Source of the DNA: Hofstenia miamia
Lineage: Eukaryota > Xenacoelomorpha > Acoela
Length of the DNA: 64,000 nt
Assembly: GCA_004352715.1 (NCBI GenBank)
Contig: SCFE01000026.1
Coordinates: forward strand, 2,067,793-2,131,792
Reading direction: 5' to 3'
This document shows positions 42,874 through 53,186 of this stretch, in pieces. Each line of letters begins with the position of its first letter. Position 1 is the first letter of the stretch. The position numbers and the translations under genes are program-made. The notes below the pieces were generated by a model. It searched no databases, was not told the origin of the DNA, and was given only the letters and a program-made list of their open reading frames with translations.

Positions 42874-44652
42874 GTGGACTCAAGAATTTGCAGTATAGGA
42901 TTCACACAGACCAATGGACGACGGAATGAGTGGACAGATAAGCAGAACAAAGCCGCATTGGAATTTTACAGACGAAGCATACTAGATGGAAGTGTTATGG
43001 GGAAGAGGATGTTGGACAAATGGGAGAAAACAGCAGATAGTTGCAGAACAGGTGGATAGTTGGAAAAGAGTAATGGGAAAAAGAAAGTTGAACAGCCTGC
43101 ATATATGGAAAATGAATTTGCGGAAATGCGTGCAGAAGAAGCAGAAACTGAAAAAACAATCAAGGAAAGGAGAAGGTTGCCCGTTCCAAGAGGAGTTAGG
43201 AAGAGCAAGTTAGCAGGAGAGATAGTGAAGGTTAAAAAAGTATTAGAAAGGATAGATGCTAGTAGTGTCACAAAGGTAAATAGATTAGTGTATGCAGGTG
43301 CATGGAAGGTATTAGAGCTAAGGGAGAAAGAAAGCGACAATGGGAGAGAAGAATTGGGAATAAGTGGCCAAGATCAGGGAGGGAAAAGTAAATTCAGAAC
43401 AAGTAAGGCAGTGCAGAATGAGTGTTGGGTAGACAATAGAAACTGCAGAAATTGGTTGCAGAAATTGAGAAAGCATTGTGCAAGGGCAAAACAGGCAAGA
43501 GACAATATAAAATGTGAGACACAAGAAGGAAGATGCTACAAAGAACTAGATGCAGGAGAAAAGGTGCAGCTAAAGCAGATCAAGATTCAGTATGATTCTG
43601 TGAGAATGTATTGAGAAATGAGGGAAAGCGGGCAGGTGCAGAAAAAGTTCAGACAAGAAGTGCTCACATATACAAGGTTGAAGGAGGCTCTAAAGAAGAT
43701 GAGAAACTGGAAGGTGCCAGGCAAAGATGTGATAGACGGTTATTCGCTGAAGAAGTTAACGTGTGTTCCTGAGACATTTCTGATGCAGAATGGCACTGGG
43801 AGAAGCAACTACAGGCTATTAGCATGTCTTCCAATAAATTCGAAATTGCTAACTTCCATGATTACAAGTAAGTTGACAAGCTATTTTGAACAAAATAAGT
43901 TAATGCCACAGGAGTAGAAGGGATGCAGCACAATAAATAGAGGATGTAATTATCAGTTGTCAATAGAGTAGGCAGTGGGTGGGACATTGCGAGAGAAATA
44001 AGACAAACTTAGTGATAGCATGGATAGAATGCAGGAACGCATATGACAGCATTTCACATAGATGGGTACTGAGAACGTTTGAGGTCAGTGAGTTGAGTTC
44101 CTAGAGAAAGAAACGGGATATACTAAAATAGATTGGCACATGCTGATGCATAGCAGGGGTATATTTCAGGGGGACAACTTAGCACGACAAATGTTCGTTG
44201 TTAGCTTAATCCCAATCCCTGCGGGCCCAAGTAAGCAGTCACAGGGCATAAGCTGTACATTATTGGCAGATCAATGAGTTACTTATGGTGCATGGATGGC
44301 TTGAAGCTGTATGCAAGCTCAATGAAGATGTTGCAGAACAAGTGCGGACATTGAAGACTGCAAGTAGACAGTCTGGGTTGAAGCTTTGATTAGGAAAGTG
44401 TGCTGCAGTGACGATGATCAAGGGCAACTGTACAGACGGAGATGGGTTGAGAACGAGGAGTGGAGATAAGATTGAGGGGTCAAAAAAGGATGCAAATACT
44501 ACGGAGTGATAGAGAAAGATAGAGCAGGTCATGGGAAATTAAGACAAAGCTAAGGAAGGAATAAAACATTGGGATAAGGAAGATGCTGAAATACAGAAGT
44601 CAGCATTGATGGGTAGAGTAGAATAAAGCCAATTAATAATTGCACAATACTA
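42874..44652 (+). pseudogene. Second restriction-endonuclease-type LINE copy: 5' part and RT start
   Basis: Contains the region missing from the 24.4 kb copy. The frame 43060-43614 (184 codons, basic and helical, e.g. KLAGEIVKVKKVLERIDASS) is the linker before RT. Then, at 43618-43917, come LKKMRNWKVPGKDVIDGYSL and YRLLACLPINSKLLTSMITS, the pre-RT and first RT blocks, with YFEQNKLMPQE and a stop. After that, decayed homology to 24436-25150 continues (AYDSISHRW counterpart near 44040; a catalytic-box counterpart near 44287 now reading Tyr-Leu-Trp-Cys-Met-Asp-Gly, so the second Asp is lost). Homology stops near 44652. Many stops; dead. Confidence 0.78.
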
Positions 44653-45131
44653 GTTGCTTTGCTAAACTCTAACCTCTTTCTTAGCTCTATAAGTTACAGA
44701 GAGTTATTTATATTTTTTATCTGTTACATATAGCTATGTATTTTAGCAGTTAAATATATGGTATTTGCGGATTGTGGTAAGGTCCTTATCACGAACCTGG
44801 TCCGCGAAGCAACTCGCAGGAGATACCCCGTATTAGGTTTCCATTTCCAGCCACTGCTATCTCCAAGTAGGTCTTCTAGGGCAATGCTTATTGATTTTTA
44901 AAGTCTTCTATAATGCTGTTCGGCATTATACTAAAAAATGTAAGCTAAGATGTATTTGTACTATCACGATTACAAAAAGTGATAAAGTTAAAAATCACCG
45001 GTTAAAGGCGATGTCACTTCCATCGAGGAAATTTTCACTCCTTACGAGGAAGAAAAGTTGCAGGCTCAGACAGTGGCCTCGGTGCAGTCCCTAAATAGAG
45101 TATTGTTGTTAAATTACTATTCTGAGAGGTT

Positions 45132-45166
<35 letters not shown>

Positions 45167-45414
45167 NNNNNNNNNNNNNNNNNNNNNNNNNNNNNNNNNN
45201 NNNNNNNNNNNNNNNNNNNNNNNNNNNNNNNNNNNNNNNNNNNNNNNNNNNNNNNNNNNNNNNNNNNNNNNNNNNNNNNNNNNNNNNNNNNNNNNNNNNN
45301 NNNNNNNNNNNNNNNNNNNNNNNATATATATATATATATATATATATATATAGCAAGAATAGCCATATCAGATCGAAGATCTGACTAACGACTACTTACG
45401 TTTACGACTTTAGG
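44653..45414. other. Insertion splitting the LINE; structured segment, short frame, (TA)n and gap
   Basis: It lies between two pieces of the same LINE. At 44765-44806 GCGGA pairs with TCCGC and encloses GTGGTAAGG...CCTTATCAC; at 44819-44865 GGAGATA pairs with TATCTCC. A 40-codon frame near 45005-45130 (DVTSIEEIFTPYEEEKLQAQ...) looks protein-like but is not recognised. TA repeats flank N at 45167-45323. Ends of the inserted unit could not be defined. Confidence 0.5.
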
Positions 45415-45502
45415 CCGATTCTACAGTAGATCATCTGATATTGTGTGATAGAGTGTGAGCAGTTTTTGTGGAATGGGTATAATTTCAGGCATGAACTTTA
45501 AT
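45415..45502 (+). pseudogene. Continuation of the split LINE (zinc-motif segment)
   Basis: The stretch with ACAGTAGATCATCTGATA and GGTATAATTTCAGGCATGA matches 25711-25775 of the first copy, the Cys/His motif segment. The rest of the 3' half is missing. Confidence 0.75.
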
Positions 45503-46330
45503 TAAAAATTAAAAAAAAATAACTTGTAGAGAAATTAATAGTTTTTCAATAAAATTTTTGTAAATTTTTAATAGTAAATTGATATCAAACAATTATCTTT
45601 ATAAATATATTTTCATATTTACAAATATCTGTTCAAATTTAATTATTTAAACGACATATATACACATATTTCCACTATGTACAACAACTACACTTTTCAC
45701 AATTTGCATCGAATAACATTAATAAAACAGGAAATCTGCTGCTATAGATACATTGGCAACAAGATGGTAAATCTGTGAAAACAAAATCTTTAATATTTGG
45801 CACATATATAGAATAATTAAATTTCAATTATCCATTCACTAAAAAATAACATAGCATTACCAATTAATAATACGTAGTAACTAAAAACTACATTAGCTAA
45901 GCAAATATGAATAGTGTGTATTGCATAAAATTAACTCAAAAACTACAATACTGAATCTGAATTATAACAAATCTTGATTTTTATCTTTTCGCATTAAAAA
46001 TAATTGATTTTTCAAGCAATTGTTACCTTAAATCCAGAAATAGGAGTTTGAGAATAAACTAGTGTTAACCAACTTTGATTGTTTAATTTTCAATAAAATA
46101 TTTGATGCTTTACAATGGAATTTTTTTTTATTTGCTTTAAATGAAGATCAATTTTTTCAGTAAACATGACAATCTATACATTTTCAGTAAAAATTTAAGA
46201 ATATTAATTTTCTTTAATTTTTTCAATAAACTTACAACTTTTTTAGACTAAGGACAATAATAACTTTGTGTGTGTCTATGTATCCAGTGAGCTCAGTGTA
46301 AAAAATCAGTAAATGTGTGTCTCCAATTGG
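45503..46330. other. AT-rich spacer, no gene recognised
   Basis: No supported feature. Confidence 0.55.
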
Positions 46331-46334
46331 GTTT

Positions 46335-46885
46335 TGTCGGTGCAAAGGTGCACTTTTGAAAATATTTTTCAAAATTTTTTTCAATTTTTTTCTAATCTAA
46401 TCTCATTCTCTAAATCGTTCCAAATATAGAGTCTGTGGCCAAAGACTAAAAAATAGAAGATTTTGGATGAATTGGAGAAGATTATGTGTAGAAGTAAGAT
46501 TGTCCAATGATGATCAGAAAAATATCTACTACGTCCGATTAGGATACCTTCAATGGAGACATTAGGTTCACCAAATGATAGAGAATTTTCTGTGTCGTGT
46601 AGTAATCATGCAGCAAATGAGTGATTTGGAAGAAGCTTCATGAACTTCACGAATTCGAATAGAAGAATGGTAGTTGGAAACATCTTGCGACAGAGAATCA
46701 GCATTAGAAGAGATGCTATGTTGTCGTGGGATTAATTAGGGACATCAGCATCAGCTTCAAGTAAAAGAGCAGCAAGATCCGGTTTGCGTAATAGTCGGAG
46801 AGCCTTTTCAGTATCAGTAGCATCCACAGATGTTAGGTGAAGTAGTGATATTAGGATTAAGTGGCAAAAATTTTCAAAAATATTT
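46335..46885 (-). pseudogene. LINE C-terminal region, minus strand
   Basis: On the minus strand, HRLYIWNDLENEIRLEKN near 46400-46450 is the 'WN.L...IR' ending of LINE ORF2. Upstream (46600-46880) a frame reads DATDTEKALRLLRKPDLAAL with several stops between. The long stretch free of AT bias supports former coding. The copy is 5'-truncated. Confidence 0.5.
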
Positions 46886-47309
46886 TCACTTAGTCATTGC
46901 AAATGGTAGTCATTTTTTGCAAAACTAAAAATCCTTTTTTTATGTGTGTGAGATTTAGTTGATTTTGTATTGTGAAAGTTCAACTTTATGCAAGAAAACG
47001 AAAAGATCCTGCTACTAAGTTTTATTACTGTTTTATGGAACTTATTTGCGATTGAAAATATTACTAGTCCTTCAAAAAATTTTTTTCGAATTTCAAAAAA
47101 TTTCAACTGGGGTAATTCCAGAGTACTTTTTGGCAGCAGATACTCTGAATAGTGTACTCCAAAATATGAAATCAAATAGAAAAATAGCTTAGCTGCCATT
47201 AGAAAATTGGTATTTAACATATTTATAAATTTTTTAAGGAAATTTGTCAAAGCATTCTTTATTTCAATTCTCTTGAACGGTCTATGAATAAAAATATTTG
47301 AACTTTGAT
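46886..47309. other. AT-rich spacer, no gene recognised
   Basis: A 118-codon minus frame (46894-47250) is Phe/Lys/Asn-rich and looks like AT-driven chance. Confidence 0.45.
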
Positions 47310-47315
47310 CATTTT

Positions 47316-49037
47316 AGTAGTATTAAGAGACTCGTATTTCGTTCCACTTTTTTCTGATTGGTCGAGAGGGGTGGCCTTTGACCTGAGGCGTCGTGGATAT
47401 TGCCGGGGGTGTTTTACTGACGTCATGCATGTACTTTTACTAGTTTTTGTGTTATTTATGTGGCCTAATTTAGTTTGCATTTTTTTACTTTTTTACTTTC
47501 CCACATTACCTTACTTTTTTTTAGTTTTACTTTCCCACATTATAGTTTCCCACATTAACATACATTTTTTTAGTTTTTACTTTCCCACATTAACTTACAT
47601 TTTTNNNNNNNNNNNNNNNNNNNNNNNNNNNNNNNNNNNNNNNNNNNNNNNNNNNNNNNNNNNNNNNNNNNNNNNNNNNNNNNNNNNNNNNNNNNNNNNN
47701 NNNNNNNNNNNNNNNNNNNNNNNNNNNNNNNNNNNNNNNNNNNNNNNNNNNNNNNNNNNNNNNNNNNNNNNNNNNNNNNNNNNNNNNNNNNNNNNNNNNN
47801 NNNNNNNNNNNNNNNNNNNNNNNNNNNNNNNNNNNNNNNNNNNNNNNNNNNNNNNNNNNNNNNNNNNNNNNNNNNNNNNNNNNNNNNNNNNNNNNNNNNN
47901 NNNNNNNNNNNNNNNNNNNNNNNNNNNNNNNNNNNNNNNNNNNNNNNNNNNNNNNNNNNNNNNNNNNNNNNNNNNNNNNNNNNNNNNNNNNNNNNNNNNN
48001 NNNNNNNNNNNNNNNNNNNNNNNNNNNNNNNNNNNNNNNNNNNNNNNNNNNNNNNNNNNNNNNNNNNNNNNNNNNNNNNNNNNNNNNNNNNNNNNNNNNN
48101 NNNNNNNNNNNNNNNNNNNNNNNNNNNNNNNNNNNNNNNNNNNNNNNNNNNNNNNNNNNNNNNNNNNNNNNNNNNNNNNNNNNNNNNNNNNNNNNNNNNN
48201 NNNNNNNNNNNNNNNNNNNNNNNNNNNNNNNNNNNNNNNNNNNNNNNNNNNNNNNNNNNNNNNNNNNNNNNNNNNNNNNNNNNNNNNNNNNNNNNNNNNN
48301 NNNNNNNNNNNNNNNNNNNNNNNNNNNNNNNNNNNNNNNNNNNNNNNNNNNNNNNNNNNNNNNNNNNNNNNNNNNNNNNNNNNNNNNNNNNNNNNNNNNN
48401 NNNNNNNNNNNNNNNNNNNNNNNNNNNNNNNNNNNNNNNNNNNNNNNNNNNNNNNNNNNNNNNNNNNNNNNNNNNNNNNNNNNNNNNNNNNNNNNNNNNN
48501 NNNNNNNNNNNNNNNNNNNNNNNNNNNNNNNNNNNNNNNNNNNNNNNNNNNNNNNNNNNNNNNNNNNNNNNNNNNNNNNNNNNNNNNNNNNNNNNNNNNN
48601 NNNNTTCGATTCCACTTTTTAAACCAATTATGTAAATTATTTTTACTTGAAAATATTTTTCGATTCCACTTTTTAAACAGTAAGTTAATTTAGGGAAATA
48701 AATAAAAAAAAGTAAGTTAATGTGGGAAAGTAAAAACTAAAAAAATGTATGTTAATGTGGGAAACTAAAAAATGTAAGGTAGTGTGGGAAAGTAAAAAAT
48801 GTAATGTGGGAAAGTAAAAAAGTAAAAAAATGCAAACTAAATTAGGCCACATAAATAACACAAAAACTAGTAAAAGTACATGCATGACGTCAGTAAAACA
48901 CCCCCCGGCAATATCCACGACGGCTCAGGTCAAAGGCCACCCCTCTCGACCAATCAGAAAAAAGTGGAACGAAATACGACCCACCTCTCGACCAATCAGA
49001 AAAAAGTGGAACGAAATACGAGTCTCTTAATACTACT
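47316..49037. mobile_element. Long-inverted-repeat element with AG...CT ends and 6-bp target duplication (Maverick/Polinton-like ends)
   Basis: Left arm from AGTAGTATTAAGAGACTCGT, right arm ending with its exact complement. Both are flanked by CATTTT (47310-47315 and 49038-49043). The arms match for at least about 250 bp; the right arm carries one extra 42-bp tandem unit (CTCTCGACCAATCAGAAAAA...). Each arm has a CCAAT-type box, a TGACGTCA palindrome (47418-47425 in the left) and tandem ACTTTCCCACATTA units further in. AG ends, 6-bp duplications and long inverted repeats are the known signature of Maverick/Polinton DNA transposons. The interior is an exactly 1000-N gap (47605-48604), so length and content are unknown. 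A short MITE-like derivative is the alternative. Confidence 0.72.
47605..48604. other. Assembly gap of exactly 1000 N
   Basis: The round size differs from all other gaps in the window (32 to 288 N) and suggests a placeholder of unknown true length between scaffolded contigs. Confidence 0.85.
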
Positions 49038-49043
49038 CATTTT

Positions 49044-50277
49044 CCAATATGCCCTTGTTGTAACTAGTAACCTATTAATATGTTTGAAATTTCAAGCCAC
49101 TTATGTCCTTAAAGGAAGAAATAATTTAATATATGTCAGGGTTGAATTCCAAAATTCGCCAGGGAATTCATTTATTGTAAACAAGGTCTACAGCAGGCAT
49201 AGCTTATCAATTTACAGAAAAACTAAAAGAATCTAAAATGCATGTACAAGTGGGAAATTCCAGCGAGCCGTTGCCGAAATATTCAATGAAGTTAAAATTC
49301 TGTTTTCCTGTAATCAGTGTATAAGAGACAGGTATATGGTCATTGAATGATTCGCCAGAAAAATTATACAAATTATGAAGGGTGATCGATTTTTTTTTGA
49401 AATCTGTGACAAAATGCATGAATAGCCTTATATTCTGCTCTATAAATTTATCGTGGCGTAAATCCTGTTAAACCTTGTGTGCTAAATAAAGGCTCTGTAA
49501 ATACCTAAACCGCAAAGTTGGATACCCATTGATGTTGTATATAATGCAACTTGAGTGTCAAATCTTCCACTCAACCCGTCTTGAAAATGAAAGCAGATCG
49601 CCTATTGTAGCCAACGTAATATAGTCATACCTCCATTTACAATTTCAATTTTTCTCTTAGAACATTGACAAAAAAATCTCTATACGAATCAAAATATTTT
49701 ATGCAAAAACAAATAATTTATTTTTATTAATCTAAAAGGCTGATTGAACCTATCAATAGGCAATGGTAGTGCTAGGTTTATAGGTACTGGTGTACCATAA
49801 ATTCGCACAGTACATGGAACGATTTTTCGGATACGGATTCATTTCAGGTCCCTAGATTTCCTATGATTTCTAAATAGATAACTAACAAGTTATCACACAA
49901 AGAAGTTGAATTTTAACAGCGACATGAGTAAAGTAAATGCAACAAAATTAGCAGAGCTCGATAAGATCCGGTATCACGGTATTTTTAATAATAAAATGCA
50001 GAAATGCTGATAAAAACCTGGCAGAACAGTTTGAATAATGCTATTTAATTTTATTTTTTTAAACAGCATAGTATGTGTTATTTTATTTGTAAATGTGTAG
50101 CTTGTTTATTGGCTATGTTTTCTTGTTGCTGGTGCTACCACTTTTGTAAATATGTATATATGTATATTGTATATATTTTGTGTATTTTTTGAAGATTTGT
50201 TGGTGTATGCAGCATGAGAATATGGAATTGATAAATACAGTTATTGAAATGTTATTATTATTATTATTATTAATTGA
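49044..50277. other. Spacer, no gene recognised
   Basis: AT-rich; small frames without motif. An (ATT)n run at 50253-50271 precedes the LINE relic. Confidence 0.5.
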
Positions 50278-50541
50278 AAATTTATGCAGATGAGACACAA
50301 TTTATCATCTTTTCACCGAAGGATCATAAAAATATTTCCGAAGACATTAATATTACGATATCCAGTAAAATTCAATAACCTATTTTTCCCCAGTTAAACT
50401 ATTTTCATTTAATTCTTGTGCATTGTGGAATAATTTAGATGTTACTACAAAAATCGAAATAAATTATAAGCATTTTAAGAAAAAAATTAAGGATTACTTA
50501 TTAAAAAAGCAATCAATTACAGGCATGGAGTCGTATATCTA
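50278..50541 (+). pseudogene. LINE relic: catalytic box joined to C-terminus
   Basis: LKIYADETQFIIFSPKDHKN at 50278-50337 is an RT catalytic box in which the second Asp is Glu. Only about 20 codons later, CALWNNLDVTTKIEINYKHF and a Lys-rich end (stop at 50539-50541) follow. A large deletion removed the connecting region. It is followed directly by the palindrome at 50544-50675. Confidence 0.62.
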
Positions 50542-50543
50542 AA

Positions 50544-50584
50544 AATAGTGTCGTTTAAGTAATTGCGTATATTTATTGATTTTG

Positions 50585-50634
<50 letters not shown>

Positions 50635-50675
50635 CAAAATCAATAAATATACGCAATTACTTAAACGACACTATT
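50544..50675. repeat. Perfect 132-bp palindrome around (TA)n
   Basis: The left arm AATAGTGTCGTTTAAGTAAT... and the right arm are exact reverse complements over at least 49 bases, with the TA tract as centre; the right arm ends at the gap (N from 50676). The left arm includes bases adjoining the LINE stop. It could be a real cruciform-prone palindrome or an assembler fold-back at a TA repeat. Confidence 0.9.
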
Positions 50676-50795
50676 NNNNNNNNNNNNNNNNNNNNNNNNN
50701 NNNNNNNNNNNNNNNNNNNNNNNNNNNNNNNNNNNNNNNNNNNNNNNNNNNNNNNNNNNNNNNNNNNNNNNNNNNNNNNNNNNNNNNNNNNNNNN

Positions 50796-50824
<29 letters not shown>
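50676..50824. repeat. Gap and (TA)n
   Basis: N at 50676-50795 followed by TA repeat to about 50824. Confidence 0.9.
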
Positions 50825-50827
<3 letters not shown>

Positions 50828-51120
50828 TCTTTTTTATGAAGAAACAACGAAAATTTTAATTAAGAGTACTTTCTGTACTTACTGTACAATCGTCAATCAA
50901 AAATTATTTGGTGGTAAAATATAAATTTACAAATCATTAATTAATTAAACTAAAACAAGTGAAGAGTTTGATGACATTTAGTATTTTAATTAGGTTTCTC
51001 TTCCTTAATATAAATTGATTCTGCGATCTTCGTGTATTTGTGTTTCATTAAAATATTAAAGTCAGATGTTGATGCTTTATGTATTTTTGAGTGCATATAA
51101 ATTTCTAAATTTCAAGCAAC
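50825..51120. other. AT-rich spacer, no gene recognised
   Basis: No supported feature. Confidence 0.5.
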
Positions 51121-51192
51121 AAATATATATATATATATATATATATGTATATGTATATTTTAGTTTGTAGTAGCACCTTTTTTATTTTTTCA

Positions 51193-51290
51193 GCAATAAA
51201 TTTACTTTTGCTCTTATTATTATCATTATAATTATTATTATTTTGTTTGTTTATTATAGCAATAAAATTTGCTTGACTCTTAATATTAAA
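51193..51290 (+). mobile_element. Two tandem LINE 3' ends
   Basis: GCAATAAATTTACTTTTGCTCTTATTATTATC at 51193-51224 is followed by an ATT-rich run and a second GCAATAAAATTTGCTTGACTCTTAA at 51259-51283. Both match the 3' end found at 1627 and 19806. A (TA)n tract lies at 51124-51147. No coding part. Confidence 0.6.
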
Positions 51291-52085
51291 TTTCATGCGT
51301 ATTTAATAAAAAAAACTTGTATGTACTACATGTGGGAATATAAAGTTTTATCATGTAAATCCTCTCACTTAGAAAATTTTCAACAATTAATACAACTAAT
51401 AATTATTATCTATTAGCCCTAGTAAGAAATGTATCTGAGAAAGATAAAATTATACTATTTTACAATAAATTTACCAAATTGCAAAAAAATTGCACAGGAC
51501 TTTCAAAAAGTTATCATCTATTTATAAATTGTTATTACAAAATATGATTTCACATTTCTTAGCAGAAAATAACAACATATCCCACTTGGACAAGTCTTTT
51601 CATCAACTTGTCTGAACGGCTTATTATAGAACGTGGTCAACCTGGAAATTTGTCCCAATCACAGAAACCGGTGGCATCATATCTCGCTAAAAATTTTTTC
51701 TACCGAAGACTGTGTAATACCTTTCTCTCATGTTCACCATACACGACAGAAATGCATCTTTTTCGACCATTTATGACTGACTGAATGCAGTGTTCGTATC
51801 TCCATTATTTGAAAATCGATAATTCAAAAATTCAAATTCGATTATCTATGCCACCCTAATGAAGGCCTTCATGGCAAACAACATATAATAGACGAATAAA
51901 GTACGACATTCGTACCTGATAGCTTCATTCTGACATACAAACCTAAATTATTGTTTTTGCGCAATGAAATTTCACATTATTCTAATTTATTGATCAGGAT
52001 GGTATACTAGGATCCATTCCACAGTGTTCAACGTATATTCTTTATATAATTTATATTTGTGATTATTGAAGTTACCATTTGATAT
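51291..52085. other. Spacer, no gene recognised
   Basis: Nothing supported beyond AT-rich sequence; GC rises slightly at 51590-51720. Confidence 0.45.
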
Positions 52086-52089
52086 TTTT

Positions 52090-52440
52090 GCTTTAGTTTC
52101 AGAATCACCAGCTTCATTGGATGCAATTTTGTGTGCTCTGTGATAGTAGGTGACTGATTGCCAAAATTAACATTGTATGTAATACAGGCTTGTGCATGCG
52201 GCAGAATTTGATCTTCCATCCCATGAAATTTTCCTTATTCTCAAAATTAATCATATCATTAGTGTGGGACTCACAACAAGTCATCCACATAAATTGTTGT
52301 GAAAATTGCAATTTTTTCAATTTTCAAATCACTGGACTATGTTTTTGGATCGAAGATATCCATGCGTTGGATTTTTCAGATCCAGATCAATTTGGTTGCA
52401 GTTGCTTAAGAATATTCCCATTGTAGGTATATGCACTAAT
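52090..52440 (-). pseudogene. Possible LTR-type (BEL/Pao-like) RT fragment
   Basis: A minus-strand frame reads AIFTTIYVDDLL directly before a stop, near 52280-52315. Tyr-Val-Asp-Asp-Leu-Leu is the catalytic box favoured by BEL/Pao and Copia RTs. The sequence on both sides is open in shifting frames with reasonable non-AT composition. No protease, integrase or LTR was found. The call depends on one short box and its surroundings. Confidence 0.35.
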
Positions 52441-52960
52441 ATTTAGCTAAATATAATTGTGTAAAACAAGCTTAAAAATTGAAGATTGATTGTTTCAAAC
52501 CCGAAAAATGTGCAAATTACCCATTCGTGTTTGACTTCCTTATTCTTAGTAAAACAATGTCCCAAAAAATTTTTGTCTTTAATTTCTAGAGTAAATGGAT
52601 GCTGCTCACTCCAAAAAAAAATTACTTGATCATGCGATTGTCAGAAAAAAGAGATTTCCTTACCATTTATCGGTGACTTCAGTGATTATTGTTTGAAAAA
52701 ATTATTTGCCTTTACTTTGAAGATTCAATCCTCAATAACTCAGCCAATTCATTATTTGATTGAAATTTTAAACATACATGTAGAAAATGTCATTAGGCCA
52801 AATTCGAAGTGGCTTAGTCTATTGCTTCTTTTTTAAAGGGATTGTTTTCAATTACTGTTGGTTTGAAAATTAAATCCTTAGTAACTCAGAGAGTACTTGT
52901 TGTATCAATTTGGTATAAGGTTTATGAGATTGGGAATTACAAAATACAAATAGAAAAGTA
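52441..52960. other. Spacer, no gene recognised
   Basis: No supported feature; the last bases run into the MITE target site. Confidence 0.5.
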
Positions 52961-52965
52961 CTTAA

Positions 52966-53182
52966 CACTAGAAGTACCATTACTCCTTGAGATTCATTTT
53001 ACATGTAGCATTTCAATTAAAAAATTATGTAAAAGAATGAAAAAAATTTTACCAATTGAAATTCAAATTGATTATCGATATTTTTGGAGGTGTATATACC
53101 TGCTGTTGTTTTTAATGAATAGATACGCAAGCAAACAAAATTTGACTTTGAGTCAATTTTGACACATTTGGTACTTCTAGTG
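52966..53182. mobile_element. piggyBac-type MITE with TTAA duplication
   Basis: Ends CACTAGAAGTACCA on both sides (14 bp perfect, inverted), flanked by TTAA at 52962-52965 and 53183-53186. Body 217 bp, non-coding; a frame crossing it (52842-53162) is incidental. The CACTAGAA start is shared with the partial end at 15529. Confidence 0.85.
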
Positions 53183-53186
53183 TTAA

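Noticed and set aside
44765-44806. Structured GC-richer segment considered as a tRNA
   Set aside because: The nested stems do not give a cloverleaf with the expected loops and there is no TTCNANNC box at the right place.
47305-48693. A 462-codon plus frame and a 341-codon minus frame
   Set aside because: Most of their length is the 1000-N gap; the rest is the transposon arm.
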